Counted from the first letter of the stretch, positions 8,172 through 16,150 are shown. The stretch: 32,982 nucleotides of DNA from Myxococcaceae bacterium (GCA_016926755.1 JAFGNZ010000017.1:1-32982), one strand, 5' to 3'. Notes: generated from the sequence alone by a model not told the origin. Translations and numbers: made by a program.

Positions 8172-8766
8172 GCCTCGCCCATTCGTCGCCGAGCCGCCCG
8201 CGGCTCTCCAGCACGCGGTCGATCAGCAGCTCGTGCAGCGCGTAGAGCTGCTGGGCCAGCGCCTCACCCTCGAGGAGCGCCGTCGCCCCGGCCATGGCCT
8301 CCAGCGTGGACATGCCCTCGGGGTTGGGGGGCCGGCGCAGCCTCCGGGTGTGCGGCGCGGGAGGCGGCAGCGCGAGCCCTGGCAGCCTCCGCAGCGCGGG
8401 CAGGCGCTGGAGCATGCGGCGGGCCTGCCCCCAGTTCCCGTCCAGCACCACCAGCCGCCGTGGCCGGGCCGCCTCCGGGGCGGGCGCCTGCGCGTCCGGG
8501 AAGAGCAGCCACGTGTCGGCGCCCTCCAGCACCGAGGCGTCGAACGGCGGGCCCGGGGCGCCGTAGGTGAGCACCTGGCAGCGGGACAGGGCCAGCGCCG
8601 CGATCCGCGCCGTGTTGGTGGACTTCTCCTTCTCCTTGTTGTGGCGGATGACGAGGAACTCGGTGCGCGTGTCCAGGCGCGGCACCTGCGCGCACAGGCA
8701 CAGCCGGACGGGCAGGTAGCACCGCGGGCAGCGGCCCGCGAGGTCCACCGGGGTGCGAGACCTCAT
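8155..8766 (-). CDS. tapT: DTW-domain tRNA-uridine aminocarboxypropyltransferase
   Basis: A 203-residue protein of the DTW family (E. coli TapT/YfiP), which uses S-adenosylmethionine to add an aminocarboxypropyl group to a tRNA uridine (acp3U). Visible features: an N-terminal cysteine cluster (C13, C16, C23, C25) likely to bind zinc, RHNKEKEKSTNTAR at 41-54, and the family signature D-G-N-W at 109-112 (the family consensus is DxTW-like, so the third position differs). The catalytic region is about the usual length. The ATG overlaps the TGA of the upstream 189-residue gene (ATGA), indicating translational coupling. The specific tRNA position modified is not shown by the sequence. Confidence 0.85.
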   Translation of the reverse strand: MRSRTPVDLAGRCPRCYLPVRLCLCAQVPRLDTRTEFLVIRHNKEKEKSTNTARIAALALSRCQVLTYGAPGPPFDASVLEGADTWLLFPDAQAPAPEAARPRRLVVLDGNWGQARRMLQRLPALRRLPGLALPPPAPHTRRLRRPPNPEGMSTLEAMAGATALLEGEALAQQLYALHELLIDRVLESRGRLGDEWARLSGPS

Positions 8767-9332
8767 GTGCTGATCTTGTTGCTGCGCCGGTACTGCTCCA
8801 TGAACTCCCGCGCCTCGCGCAGCTTCTGCTCGACGAAGCGGTCCTCGGCGTCCGGCTCGTAGTCGTCCGGCATGTCCACCTGGAAGAGCGCCGAGAGCGC
8901 GCCCGGGGGCACCTCGAGCCACTCGGCGGTGCGGCCCAGCGCCACCGCGCGGCGGCCGGCGAACGTCTCCGGGCCATCCTCCGGGCCACACCGGCAGATG
9001 CGCGCCGAGTCTCCCGTCACGTCGATGTAGAGCCCGAGCACCTCGGCATTCAGCTCCGCCGCGAGCGCGCACGTCACCTCGCTCACGTACGCGGCCAGGG
9101 CCTGGGCCGCAGAGCGCTCGGTGAGCGAGCGCACCAGGAAGACCTTCCAGCCGGCCGCGCTCAGCACTCCCGCCTCTTCGATCGGCGTCAGCTCCGCGGG
9201 AGGGGCCTGGATCCGTGCCAGGAGCCGCCGCAAGGGCGTCTCGATCTGCTCCCCGCGCGCGTGGGAGGCCGGGCAGAAGAAGAGGACACGGTAGTCGCGG
9301 CTGTCTGCGGGGGATTCCATACGGCGTGACAC
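8763..9332 (-). CDS. Hypothetical protein coupled to tapT
   Basis: A 189-residue protein of no family I recognise. It appears soluble, with no signal peptide or transmembrane helix. The N-terminal part has an alternating beta/alpha pattern (YRVLFFCPASHARG, then WKVFLVRSL, then LGLYIDVTGDSARI), and the C-terminus is a charged helix. A GTG start at 9332 has AGGAG ten bases upstream; the in-frame ATG at 9320 lacks a site at a good distance. The stop codon overlaps the start of tapT by four bases, so the two are one operon. A link to tRNA modification is possible from this coupling but is not shown. Confidence 0.7.
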   Translation of the reverse strand: MSRRMESPADSRDYRVLFFCPASHARGEQIETPLRRLLARIQAPPAELTPIEEAGVLSAAGWKVFLVRSLTERSAAQALAAYVSEVTCALAAELNAEVLGLYIDVTGDSARICRCGPEDGPETFAGRRAVALGRTAEWLEVPPGALSALFQVDMPDDYEPDAEDRFVEQKLREAREFMEQYRRSNKIST

Positions 9333-9373
9333 GGAGAGATGGACTCCTGGAACAAGTGCCCTAACAGTACATA

Positions 9374-9800
9374 ACAGTTAATTGAGGCATTCAAGAAGTA
9401 CCAGAAAAAGACGGCAAAGGCGAATCCAACCCCCGGGGCTCTGTTGCCCCCCAAACGCCCACGGCTCTTCGAGAACGCGCTGCTGGCGCTGAGGGAGGTG
9501 CCCGCGCCGGCGCTGCGAGTGACGTGCACGCGGGAAGGAGCGCGGGTGCGGGCGGTGGTGGAGGACAACGGGCCGGGCATCGCGCCGGAGCTGTTGCCGC
9601 GCCTGTTCCAGCCCTTCGTGACGGGGCGCAAGCGCGAGGGGCCCAGGCCAGGGACAGGCCTGGGGCTCGCGATTGCCCGGGGAATCGTGGAGCGGCACGG
9701 CGGGCGCATCACGGCGGGCCGCGCGGAGTCAGGTGGAGCCCGCTTCGAGGTGGAGCTGCCCAGGGCCCAGACCGTGATGGCCGCCGCGTCGCTGGGCTGA
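9374..9800 (+). pseudogene. Remnant of a histidine kinase ATPase domain
   Basis: The frame is open from 9374 and, from about 9444, encodes the C-terminal ATPase core of a sensor histidine kinase: ENALLAL (end of the N box), EDNGPGI (G1), LFQPFVTG (F box) and [18 protein letters not shown] (G2). The first half of the N box, the dimerisation/phosphoacceptor helix and any sensor are missing, and no credible start codon with a ribosome site is present. The upstream 80 bases are strikingly AT-rich. The core motifs are intact, so truncation may be recent. A stand-alone ATPase protein started at the TTG at 9444 (118 residues) cannot be excluded, but the missing N-box asparagine context argues against activity. 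Confidence 0.75.
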
Positions 9801-9809
9801 ACTCAGCCC
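9794..9809. terminator. Short hairpin between convergent genes
   Basis: A perfect stem gggctg/cagccc with a four-base loop overlaps the stop of the kinase remnant and lies five bases before the stop of slyD. There is no T-tract, so a terminator role is only possible. Confidence 0.35.
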
Positions 9810-9813
9810 GCGT

Positions 9814-10296
9814 TCAGTGCTCGTGGCCCGGGCTGTGCGCGTGGCCGTGCTCCAGCTCCTCCGGGCTCGCCGCGCGCACCTCGCGCACGGTGACCTCGAA
9901 GTGGAGCGTCTTGCCCGCCAGCGGGTGGTTGAAGTCCACCACCACCGTCTTGGGGCGCAGCTCCTTGATGAGGAACTCCACGTCGTCGCCCTCCTCATCC
10001 GTGGCGGTCACGATGCCGCCCGCCTCCAGCTCCAGGTCCGCTGGGAAGTCCTCGCGCGGCACCTCCTCCACGCTCTCCGGGTCGTAGTCCCCGTACCCCT
10101 CCTGGGGGGAGACCTGGGCCTTCAGGGACTCGCCCGCCTTCTTCCCCTCCAGCGCCTTCTCCAGCCCTGGGACGATCTCCTCGTGGCCGTGCAGGTAGAC
10201 GAGCGGATCGCCCTGCTCGGTTTCTTCGATGATCTCCCCGTCCCCCAGGTGCAGCCGGTAGTCGATGGAGACGACGGTGTCCTTCGCGATTTGCAT
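9814..10296 (-). CDS. slyD: FKBP-type peptidyl-prolyl isomerase, SlyD-like
   Basis: A 160-residue cytoplasmic isomerase and chaperone. The FKBP part is split (about 1-68 and 126-140) by the IF insertion (about 69-125) that marks SlyD. Diagnostic segments are VVSIDYRL, GHEEIVPGLEKALEGKKAGE, VSPQEGYGDYDP and DFNHPLAGKTLHFEV. The C-terminus is a His-rich tail (HGHAHSPGHEH), which in SlyD binds nickel and other metals; it is shorter than in E. coli. The ATG at 10296 has GGAGAG at good spacing. A 121-base gap separates it from the acetyltransferase gene on the same strand. Confidence 0.93.
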   Translation of the reverse strand: MQIAKDTVVSIDYRLHLGDGEIIEETEQGDPLVYLHGHEEIVPGLEKALEGKKAGESLKAQVSPQEGYGDYDPESVEEVPREDFPADLELEAGGIVTATDEEGDDVEFLIKELRPKTVVVDFNHPLAGKTLHFEVTVREVRAASPEELEHGHAHSPGHEH

Positions 10297-10417
10297 GGAA
10301 GCTCTCCTCGAGGCGCGCCTGGCTGATGATGAGCTTGGGTACGCTCTCTCGCAGCCGTCTAGCACAGAGCATGGCCGCCTGGAGCTTTCCGAGTCGAAGG
10401 ACCTCACGCCTGGGCGC

Positions 10418-11056
10418 TCAGGCGAGCCGCCGTCCGAGGAAGTCGAAGGCCTCGAGTGGGAGCTGGCTGGCCGGAGTCTGCGGATATTCGCTGTCCAGCA
10501 GGGTGAAGCACAGCAGGTCGGCTCGCGGGTGATGGGGCGCGAGCTGCCTGTCGCGCAGCCGCCCCTCGAAGGTGAACCCGAGCCGGCGCGCCACTGCCGC
10601 GCTCCGCTCGTTGTCGTGATCGCAGTACAGGTCCATGCGATGCACCTTGTCGAACGTGAAGGCGACCTTGAGCGCCGCCGAGGCCATCTCCGTGGCGAAG
10701 CCCTGGCCCGTCGCATCGCGGCGGAGCCAGTAGCCCACCTCGAGCGCACCGGGGCCGGCCCGCTTGAGCAGGAACGTCTCTCCCAGCAGCCGCCCCGTCT
10801 CCGGAGCGAACACGCCGTAGCAGCGATCCTGATCGAGATCGAAGCTTCCACGGGCCATCCGGATGCGCGCGACATGGGCGTCGAGAGACATGCGCCCCTC
10901 CGGCGTGGGAGGGTAGAGGTTGTCCAGGTGCTCCCCGCTGGAGTCGACCGCGTCCTTCCGGCGCTCGGCGTCGGCCGGCTCCATGCAGCGCAGGAGGAGG
11001 CGCGGTGTGCGCAGGAGGTAGGGAGGGGGCTTCGAGGCTGGATCGGGCGTGCTCAT
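10418..11056 (-). CDS. GNAT family N-acetyltransferase, RimJ/RimL-like
   Basis: A 212-residue acetyltransferase. It has the RimJ/RimL opening (LRTPRLLLRCMEPADAE), the strand EVGYWLRRDATGQGFATEM with the acetyl-CoA binding loop near residues 113-120, and the motif B pattern DHDNERSAAVARRLGF. Family members acetylate protein N-termini or small molecules; the substrate is not visible. The ATG at 11056 is preferred because longer starts would run into the divergent TPR gene, although no strong ribosome site is seen. The 100-base gap to the TPR gene must hold both promoters. Confidence 0.85.
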   Translation of the reverse strand: MSTPDPASKPPPYLLRTPRLLLRCMEPADAERRKDAVDSSGEHLDNLYPPTPEGRMSLDAHVARIRMARGSFDLDQDRCYGVFAPETGRLLGETFLLKRAGPGALEVGYWLRRDATGQGFATEMASAALKVAFTFDKVHRMDLYCDHDNERSAAVARRLGFTFEGRLRDRQLAPHHPRADLLCFTLLDSEYPQTPASQLPLEAFDFLGRRLA

Positions 11057-11156
11057 GACAGGGGTTCTACACGAGTCTTGGCTGGCTCGGCGGGGAGAGG
11101 GAGCCACCGCCTCGGCTGCTCGTCTTCTCGTGGCTTCTGAGGGATACTCAAGGGCC

Positions 11157-12455
11157 ATGGCTCAGAGCGAACTCTACCGACGTGGGTACGAGCAGCTGAA
11201 GGCGGGCAACTACGACGAGGCGAAGCGGCTCTTCCGCGAGGACGAGGAGCAGTCCGGCACCGCCTCCGAGACGAAGGCCCTGCTGGGGCAGGCGGAGGCG
11301 CGCCTGGCTCAGGGGGATCTGAGAGGAGCCGCGACGCTCTACGAGCAGCTGCTCGATCGCAACCCGTCGCTGCCGGAGGTCTACCTCGGGCTCACCCGGA
11401 TCAGCCTCTTCACGGGGGCGCTCGACGCGGCGCGCGTCCACGCCACCGCGGCCACGCGCCTGGGGCCGAAGCTGGGCCTGGCGTGGGCGCTGCTGGGCCT
11501 GGTGCACGAGGCGTCCGGGGACGTGGCGACGGCGCTGCAGCACCTGAACAAGGCCATCGAGCTGTCTCCCTCCGTCTTCCTGTGCCAGTTCAACCACGGG
11601 CGGGTGCTGGCGGTGGCGGGGCGCCCCACCGAGGCCATCGCGTCGCTCCAGCGCGCCACCGAGCTGGAGCCGAGCAACCCGGACGGCTTCTACACGCTGG
11701 GCATGGCCTGCAAGCAGGCGCGGCAGTACGAGGACGCGCTCCGGGCCTTCGAGAAGGCGACGGAGCTGGCCCCGAAGAACGTGGACTCCTGGGCCACCCT
11801 GGCCGACGTGCTCTTCGAGGTGAAGGAGTTCCAGGCGGCGCGAGACACCCTCGACAGGGGGCTGGCGGCCTGCGGCGACCACCCGGCGCTGCTGGAGAAG
11901 GCGCTGGCCACGGCGATGATGCTCTCGGACACCCAGGGCGCCATCGCCTACGTGGAGCGCGAGCTGAAGGGGGTGCCCGGCCACGAGCAGGGGTGGATCA
12001 ACCTGGCCAACCTGCGGCTGCTGACGAAGGACTTCGACAAGAGCGAGCAGGCGGCGCGCGAGCTGCTCAAGCGCAACCCGAACAGCTGGGAGGCGTGGTT
12101 CCACCTGGGCAACCTCTACGAGGCCGTCCCCGCCGAGGACAAGGCGGAGGAGGCGTACCGCAAGGCCGTGGCGCTGGCCCCGGACAACTGGAAGCCCCTG
12201 GCCAACCTGGCCGGGCTCCTCATCCAGATGGACTCGAGGAGCAAGAACTCAGAGGCCGTCCCGCTGCTGGAGCAGGCGAGCATGCTCGCCCCGAAGGGAG
12301 AGTGGCGGGTGCACTACAACCTGGCGCTCGCCTACACGAAGCTCGGGAAGAAGGAGCGCGCCCTGGAGCTCGCGCGGAAGATCCAGCGCGAGGCGCCCGC
12401 GGGAGACGCGATGGTCGCGGAGGCCCGGAAGCTGGAGTCCAACCTCCTGGAATAG
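11157..12455 (+). CDS. TPR-repeat protein
   Basis: A 432-residue protein made almost entirely of tetratricopeptide repeats, about ten to eleven units spaced near 34 residues. Typical units are YRRGYEQLKAGNYDEAKRLF, FYTLGMACKQARQYEDALRAF, AWFHLGNLYEAVPAEDKAEEAY and VHYNLALAYTKLGKKERALEL. There is no signal peptide or transmembrane helix, so a cytoplasmic scaffold is likely. No enzymatic domain is attached. An in-frame frame upstream (from 11049) lacks a better start; the ATG at 11157 follows an AAGGG/GAGGG-rich stretch. It converges on the peptidase gene at 12465 with only nine bases between the stops. Confidence 0.88.
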   Translation: MAQSELYRRGYEQLKAGNYDEAKRLFREDEEQSGTASETKALLGQAEARLAQGDLRGAATLYEQLLDRNPSLPEVYLGLTRISLFTGALDAARVHATAATRLGPKLGLAWALLGLVHEASGDVATALQHLNKAIELSPSVFLCQFNHGRVLAVAGRPTEAIASLQRATELEPSNPDGFYTLGMACKQARQYEDALRAFEKATELAPKNVDSWATLADVLFEVKEFQAARDTLDRGLAACGDHPALLEKALATAMMLSDTQGAIAYVERELKGVPGHEQGWINLANLRLLTKDFDKSEQAARELLKRNPNSWEAWFHLGNLYEAVPAEDKAEEAYRKAVALAPDNWKPLANLAGLLIQMDSRSKNSEAVPLLEQASMLAPKGEWRVHYNLALAYTKLGKKERALELARKIQREAPAGDAMVAEARKLESNLLE

Positions 12456-12464
12456 GCCGGGCGC

Positions 12465-13379
12465 TCACTCCTCGGCGGTTGCCGAGGCTGGAGCGCGCTC
12501 GTCACTGCGAGGCGTGTAGGCGTCGGTGTTCACCGTCGCCACGGCCTCCCGCTCCTTCTCCCGGTTCACGGAGCTCGGGTTGAGCGTCGCGGGCTGGCCA
12601 GGAGTCCCCGCGGTGACGATGGCCTCGATGGTGCCCCCGCCGGGAGCGCCCGGGAGGTAGGTCTCCGCCCAATTGCTGTTGGGATCCTCGATCTCCGAGA
12701 GCGGCACCCAGGCCGACGCGCCCGTCCACGAGTCATGGATGAGGACCTCGGCGCCGTTCTCTCCGTCGCGGATCTCCGTGGCGGCCATCCAGTGATCATC
12801 CATGCCCAGCGCCACGGGGCGCCCCTCGCGCAGGGCGGCCTCCATGTCCGTCACGGCCTCGGCGTTCGAGTCGTAGAGCCCATCGGCCGGCAGCTGCTGC
12901 GCGTCACCGAAGCGATCCCGGATCTGGGTGTACATCTCCCACTTGCTCCAGCCGCCCGAGACGCTGTCGCTGGGCACGAAGCCGCCCGAGCCCGAGTTCA
13001 TCACCGCCACCTCCTGGGCGGCAGCATCCTCGGTGTCGCGAAGCTCGTCGGCCCGCCCGTCGTCCACCGAGGCCTCCATCGCCATCACGGTGTTGGGGCC
13101 GCAGGTGTTGCCGAACACCTGGTGCATGCGGCCGCCCGGGTTGATGGCCAGGTTCCGGAGGAAGTCCCCCGCCTGGTTCACCGCGCCGCCCGCCAGATCC
13201 ACCAGCGGTTTGACTTGCTGCTCGAAGCCCGTCTGCAGCTGCTGGAGGCCTCCTTGGATCTGCGCGCCCAGGTTCTGCTGCCCCTGCTGCGTGTTCTCGG
13301 TGAGCCGCTTCACGGTCGACTCCGCGAAGTTTCGGATCTGCTGGAACAGGGAAGGACGCGAGGAGATGGGGGAGGACAT
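12465..13379 (-). CDS. Predicted papain-like cysteine peptidase
   Basis: A 304-residue protein. The N-terminal 80 residues form an amphipathic Gln-rich helical region (LQQLQTGFEQQVK) without a signal peptide. The catalytic part shows QVFGNTCGPNTVMAME, with Gln87 exactly six residues before Cys93 as in papain-like enzymes, then a His in MDDHWMAA (H196) and an Asp in LIHDSW (D216). Gln, Cys, His and Asp in this order fit a C39- or papain-like fold. The C-terminal 60 residues are low complexity. The ATG at 13379 gives a sensible protein, though its ribosome site is weak; a TTG at 13427 is an unlikely longer start. It is divergent from another predicted cysteine peptidase. Substrate and export route are unknown. 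Confidence 0.75.
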   Translation of the reverse strand: MSSPISSRPSLFQQIRNFAESTVKRLTENTQQGQQNLGAQIQGGLQQLQTGFEQQVKPLVDLAGGAVNQAGDFLRNLAINPGGRMHQVFGNTCGPNTVMAMEASVDDGRADELRDTEDAAAQEVAVMNSGSGGFVPSDSVSGGWSKWEMYTQIRDRFGDAQQLPADGLYDSNAEAVTDMEAALREGRPVALGMDDHWMAATEIRDGENGAEVLIHDSWTGASAWVPLSEIEDPNSNWAETYLPGAPGGGTIEAIVTAGTPGQPATLNPSSVNREKEREAVATVNTDAYTPRSDERAPASATAEE

Positions 13380-13636
13380 GGGAGTACCCCAGGAAGGCAA
13401 TGTTGTGAGGACACAGGAACCGAGCAAGGGGATTATCGGCGACCCTGGCCTCGAGTTTCCAGGTTCTTGAATGATCGTTTAATCGCGTCCGAGTGACCGA
13501 TGCGAGGCAGAAGCAACTCAAAATGGGCTGGGGGCGAGAAAAACATTGTAAGCCCCATGGAACGAATGTTCTCGGGCCCTGAGAAAGAGAGAGCTCCCAT
13601 GACGCGCCCCGTGCCACGCGTGGCGCAACCGCGCGG
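13380..13636. promoter_or_regulatory. Divergent promoter region, relatively AT-rich
   Basis: The region between two divergent peptidase genes is noticeably lower in GC than its surroundings (for example the stretch around 13460-13580 with tgatcgtttaat and gaaaaacattgtaa). It must hold both promoters, but no clear consensus pair was found by eye. Confidence 0.35.
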
Positions 13637-14224
13637 GTGCGGCAGGGCTCGGGGGGCGGCCTGGTGGAGATCGAGGAGCCGCCCTACACGGACACTCGCT
13701 CGCTCGAGGAGATCCGGGCGGCGCGTGATGGCTCGGCCGCCACGGCGCTGGACTGGGCGCGCTTCCAGGAGAACGCCTCCAACCCGAGCTACGACAACTG
13801 GTGCCTGGACTTCTGCATCAACGCCTACAACCTGCAGAACAACGATCTGTGCCCGGAGATGACGAACCCGGGGGCAGTGGGCCCTTATGGAGACAGTGCC
13901 TGGGGCGCCTTCCAGGCGCTGCGGCACAACGGGAAGACCCGCCCCGAGAGCGGCACGCCGGATCCGACCCAGCCGCTGGAGGCCGGCACGCTGGTGTTCT
14001 TCGGGCCCACGGACAAGAACCAGAATGATGGCCACGTCTGCATCGCCACCGGGCGCATGGCGCCGGACGGCACGCCGGAGGTGATCACCTCGGGCTTCCC
14101 GCCGGATGACTCGGGCGTGCACTACTCCTCGGTGGGCAACCTGGAGCAGCTCTCCGGCCCGTACGTCGGCTACACCACGCCGGAGCTCGCCTTCGTGCAG
14201 CCGGACACGCAGCAGGGCTCCTGA
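13637..14224 (+). CDS. NlpC/P60- or CHAP-like cysteine peptidase, possible 5' frameshift
   Basis: A 195-residue reading. WCLDFCINAYN (C56, C60) and DGHVCIATGR (H133), with a strand LEAGTLVFFGP between them, match the order of the catalytic Cys and His of NlpC/P60 or CHAP peptidoglycan hydrolases. No signal peptide is present in this frame. The GTG at 13637 has no ribosome site. A better start, ATG at 13599 behind a purine-rich gagaaagagagag, is in a different frame, and a single missing base near the GGGGGG run around 13650-13655 would join it to the catalytic frame. So the 5' end may be frameshifted, by mutation or sequencing error. The neighbour in the opposite direction is also a predicted cysteine peptidase. 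Confidence 0.7.
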   Translation: MRQGSGGGLVEIEEPPYTDTRSLEEIRAARDGSAATALDWARFQENASNPSYDNWCLDFCINAYNLQNNDLCPEMTNPGAVGPYGDSAWGAFQALRHNGKTRPESGTPDPTQPLEAGTLVFFGPTDKNQNDGHVCIATGRMAPDGTPEVITSGFPPDDSGVHYSSVGNLEQLSGPYVGYTTPELAFVQPDTQQGS

Positions 14225-14241
14225 CGAAGCGCGCGGCGCGT

Positions 14242-14261
14242 CCACCCGTCCACGCGGGTGG
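14242..14261 (+). terminator. GC-rich hairpin after peptidase gene
   Basis: The arms ccacccg and cgggtgg pair perfectly around a six-base loop, 18 bases after the stop codon at 14224. There is no T-run, so a transcription stop is plausible but unproven. Confidence 0.4.
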
Positions 14262-14279
14262 GCGGGCAACGCGCTGCTG

Positions 14280-14408
14280 ATGGAGTCGGCGGAGTTGCTG
14301 GAGCGGACCCGGCAGAAGCTGGGAGAGGTACAACGGCGAGCAGAGGAGGCGGAGCGCCGGCTGGCGGAGCTTCAGGCGGAAATGGAGCGCCTTCAGCACC
14401 GCGGCTGA
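14280..14408 (+). CDS. Small coiled-coil protein, 42 residues
   Basis: A short frame with ATG at 14280 encodes a highly charged, Leu-spaced helix (ELLERTRQKLGEVQ, then AERRLAELQAEMERLQ). The heptad-like Leu pattern is regular, which is unlike the shadow frames of this GC-rich DNA. Its ribosome site is poor (GGCGGG about 12 bases before the ATG). It lies 12 bases from the convergent end of rtcR. No function can be assigned; it may be a real microprotein or chance. Confidence 0.4.
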   Translation: MESAELLERTRQKLGEVQRRAEEAERRLAELQAEMERLQHRG

Positions 14409-14420
14409 GCTCGTCTCCCC

Positions 14421-16064
14421 TCAGGCGGCCTCGGTGGCTCCGCGCCCCGAGACGTCGTCCCAGCCGAGCCCGAAGCGGGTGAGGTACTTCCGCAGCCGAT
14501 CCGCGTCATTGGTGCTCTGCTTCCGCGCCCGTGACTGGGCGAACAGCACGCGCCCGGCCTCCGACAGTGAGCGCGCCTGCCGGCACACGGAGATGACGTC
14601 CGCGAGCTGCACCCGGTCGAACCGATCCAGCTCCGCCGCCAGCTCCGAGCCGAGCACCTCCGCCACGAGATCCACCGCGCCCGCCGCCGCCGGGGAGGTG
14701 CTCCGCGTCCACTGCGCGCGCAGTCGGACGAGCTCCTCGTCCACGTCCTCCCGGGTGATGCGCCCTCCCGAGGCCAGCGTGGCCATGCGCAGCACCGCCG
14801 CGTTCAGGTCGCGGAAGTTGCCGCTCCAGCGGGCCTCGGGGGAGGTGGCGAAGCGCAGGAAGTGCTCCTGGGCCTCCTTGTTCATCGTCACCCGCTGGCC
14901 CAGCGCCTGGGAGGCCTGATCCAGCTCATAGAGGAGGTTGGGGGGGAGATCCTCGGGGCGCTCTCGCAGCGCGGGCAGCCGGAACGTCCACAGGTTGATG
15001 CGCGCCAGCAGATCCTCCCGGAAGCGCCCGCGCTCCACCTCCACCTGGAGATCCCGGTTCGTGCCGGCGATGAGCTGGAAGTCGCTCGCCACCTCCTTGT
15101 CCGAGCCCACCGGCAGGAAGCGCTTGTCCTCCAGCGCTCGCAGCAGCATGGCCTGCTCGTCCGCGCCCAGCTCGCCGATCTCGTCCAGGAACAGGACGCC
15201 CCCGTTCGCCTGGCGCAGCAGCCCGGGCCGGTCGCTCAGCGCCCCCGTGAAGGCGCCCCTCACGTGGCCAAACAGGGCGGACATGGCCCCGTCCCCGCGC
15301 AGCGTGGCGCAGTTGAGATCCACGAAGGGCCCGCTCACCTGCCGCCGCGCCTTCTTCAACGCGTAGATGCGCCGCGCGAGCTGGGACTTGCCCGCGCCCG
15401 TGGGCCCGGTGATGAGCAGCGGCGCGCGGGAGTGGCTGGCCACCTGTTCGATCCGCTCGATGAGCCGGTTGAACGCCGGGTTGAGCGTGTCGATGCCGGC
15501 CTTGAGGGAGGACAGGCCCTCGCGCTGCTCCTGCTGGAAGCGCGCGGCCAGCTTGTCGTACTTGGAGAGGTCCAGATCGATCAGGGTGTAGCTGCCCCCG
15601 CCGCCCAGCCCCTTGTCCCGCCCGACCGGTGGCGACGTCTGCACCAGCCTCGCGGGGATGTGCCGGCTCTCCACCAGCAGGAACATGCTGATCTGCGCGA
15701 TGTGCGTGCCGGTGGTGATGTGGACGAGGTAGTCCTCCTGTTCGGGCTGGAACGGATAGGCCCTCGCGTAGTCGAGCAGCGCTCCGTAGACCTGCTCCAG
15801 GTCCCACGGGTTCCGGATGTCCACCACCGCCCCGCGCACCTGCGTATCCGGTGACACCTGGTGGATGTCCTCTGTCACCGTCGCCGCCAGCAGCGTCGCC
15901 GAGGCCGGGTAGAGCAGCTCCAGCCGGTCCACCAGCAGATCCTCCTGCTGGCACAGGGCCACCGTGGGGCGCCATCGCTCCCAGCGCCTCGGGCCCTGCC
16001 CCTGGTCGATCGTCGTGCCGAGCATCCCGATGACGACTGTCTTGCGCCGCTGTGCCTTCGCCAT
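14421..16064 (-). CDS. rtcR: RtcR, sigma54-dependent activator of RNA repair genes
   Basis: A 547-residue regulator divergent from rtcB. The N-terminal part (about 1-180) is the CARF-like RtcR sensor, including HITTGTHIAQISMFLL. The AAA+ domain has Walker A GPTGAGKS (220-227), the sigma54-contact loop GAFTGA (270-275) and Walker B LFLDEIGEL (291-299). A C-terminal helix-turn-helix region (about 490-535) should bind upstream sites. In E. coli, RtcR is held off by its sensor until RNA damage ligands appear, then activates rtcBA with sigma54; the ligand is thought to be an RNA with a cyclic phosphate end. The length matches the family (about 530). The ATG at 16064 lacks a strong ribosome site. 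The gene is read away from rtcB. Confidence 0.95.
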   Translation of the reverse strand: MAKAQRRKTVVIGMLGTTIDQGQGPRRWERWRPTVALCQQEDLLVDRLELLYPASATLLAATVTEDIHQVSPDTQVRGAVVDIRNPWDLEQVYGALLDYARAYPFQPEQEDYLVHITTGTHIAQISMFLLVESRHIPARLVQTSPPVGRDKGLGGGGSYTLIDLDLSKYDKLAARFQQEQREGLSSLKAGIDTLNPAFNRLIERIEQVASHSRAPLLITGPTGAGKSQLARRIYALKKARRQVSGPFVDLNCATLRGDGAMSALFGHVRGAFTGALSDRPGLLRQANGGVLFLDEIGELGADEQAMLLRALEDKRFLPVGSDKEVASDFQLIAGTNRDLQVEVERGRFREDLLARINLWTFRLPALRERPEDLPPNLLYELDQASQALGQRVTMNKEAQEHFLRFATSPEARWSGNFRDLNAAVLRMATLASGGRITREDVDEELVRLRAQWTRSTSPAAAGAVDLVAEVLGSELAAELDRFDRVQLADVISVCRQARSLSEAGRVLFAQSRARKQSTNDADRLRKYLTRFGLGWDDVSGRGATEAA

Positions 16065-16077
16065 ACAGATACGACTT

Positions 16078-16100
16078 TATCCGATGGGATAGGGAATCGG
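16078..16100. promoter_or_regulatory. Candidate RtcR upstream activating site
   Basis: Two overlapping dyads lie 35-57 bases upstream of the -24 element: TATCC-gatg-GGATA (16078-16091) and CCGAT...ATCGG (16081-16100). Their position between rtcR and the sigma54 promoter suits an activator site, but RtcR's recognition sequence is not established here. Confidence 0.4.
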
Positions 16101-16134
16101 CCAGCGGTGGAGGCGCTCCCCTCGGAGAGAGGGC

Positions 16135-16150
16135 TGGCACGCCGGCTGCT
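16135..16150 (+). promoter_or_regulatory. Sigma54 (-24/-12) promoter of rtcBA
   Basis: The sequence tggcacgccggctgct matches the sigma54 consensus TGGCACRNNNNTTGCW at all fixed positions except one (C instead of T before TGC). Spacing between the GG and GC elements is exact. The expected start is near 16160, about 47 bases before the rtcB ATG. It fits control by the adjacent RtcR. Confidence 0.8.

Noticed and set aside
11049-11156. Upstream start for the TPR protein
   Set aside because: The added residues are not TPR-like and would overlap the divergent acetyltransferase's start.
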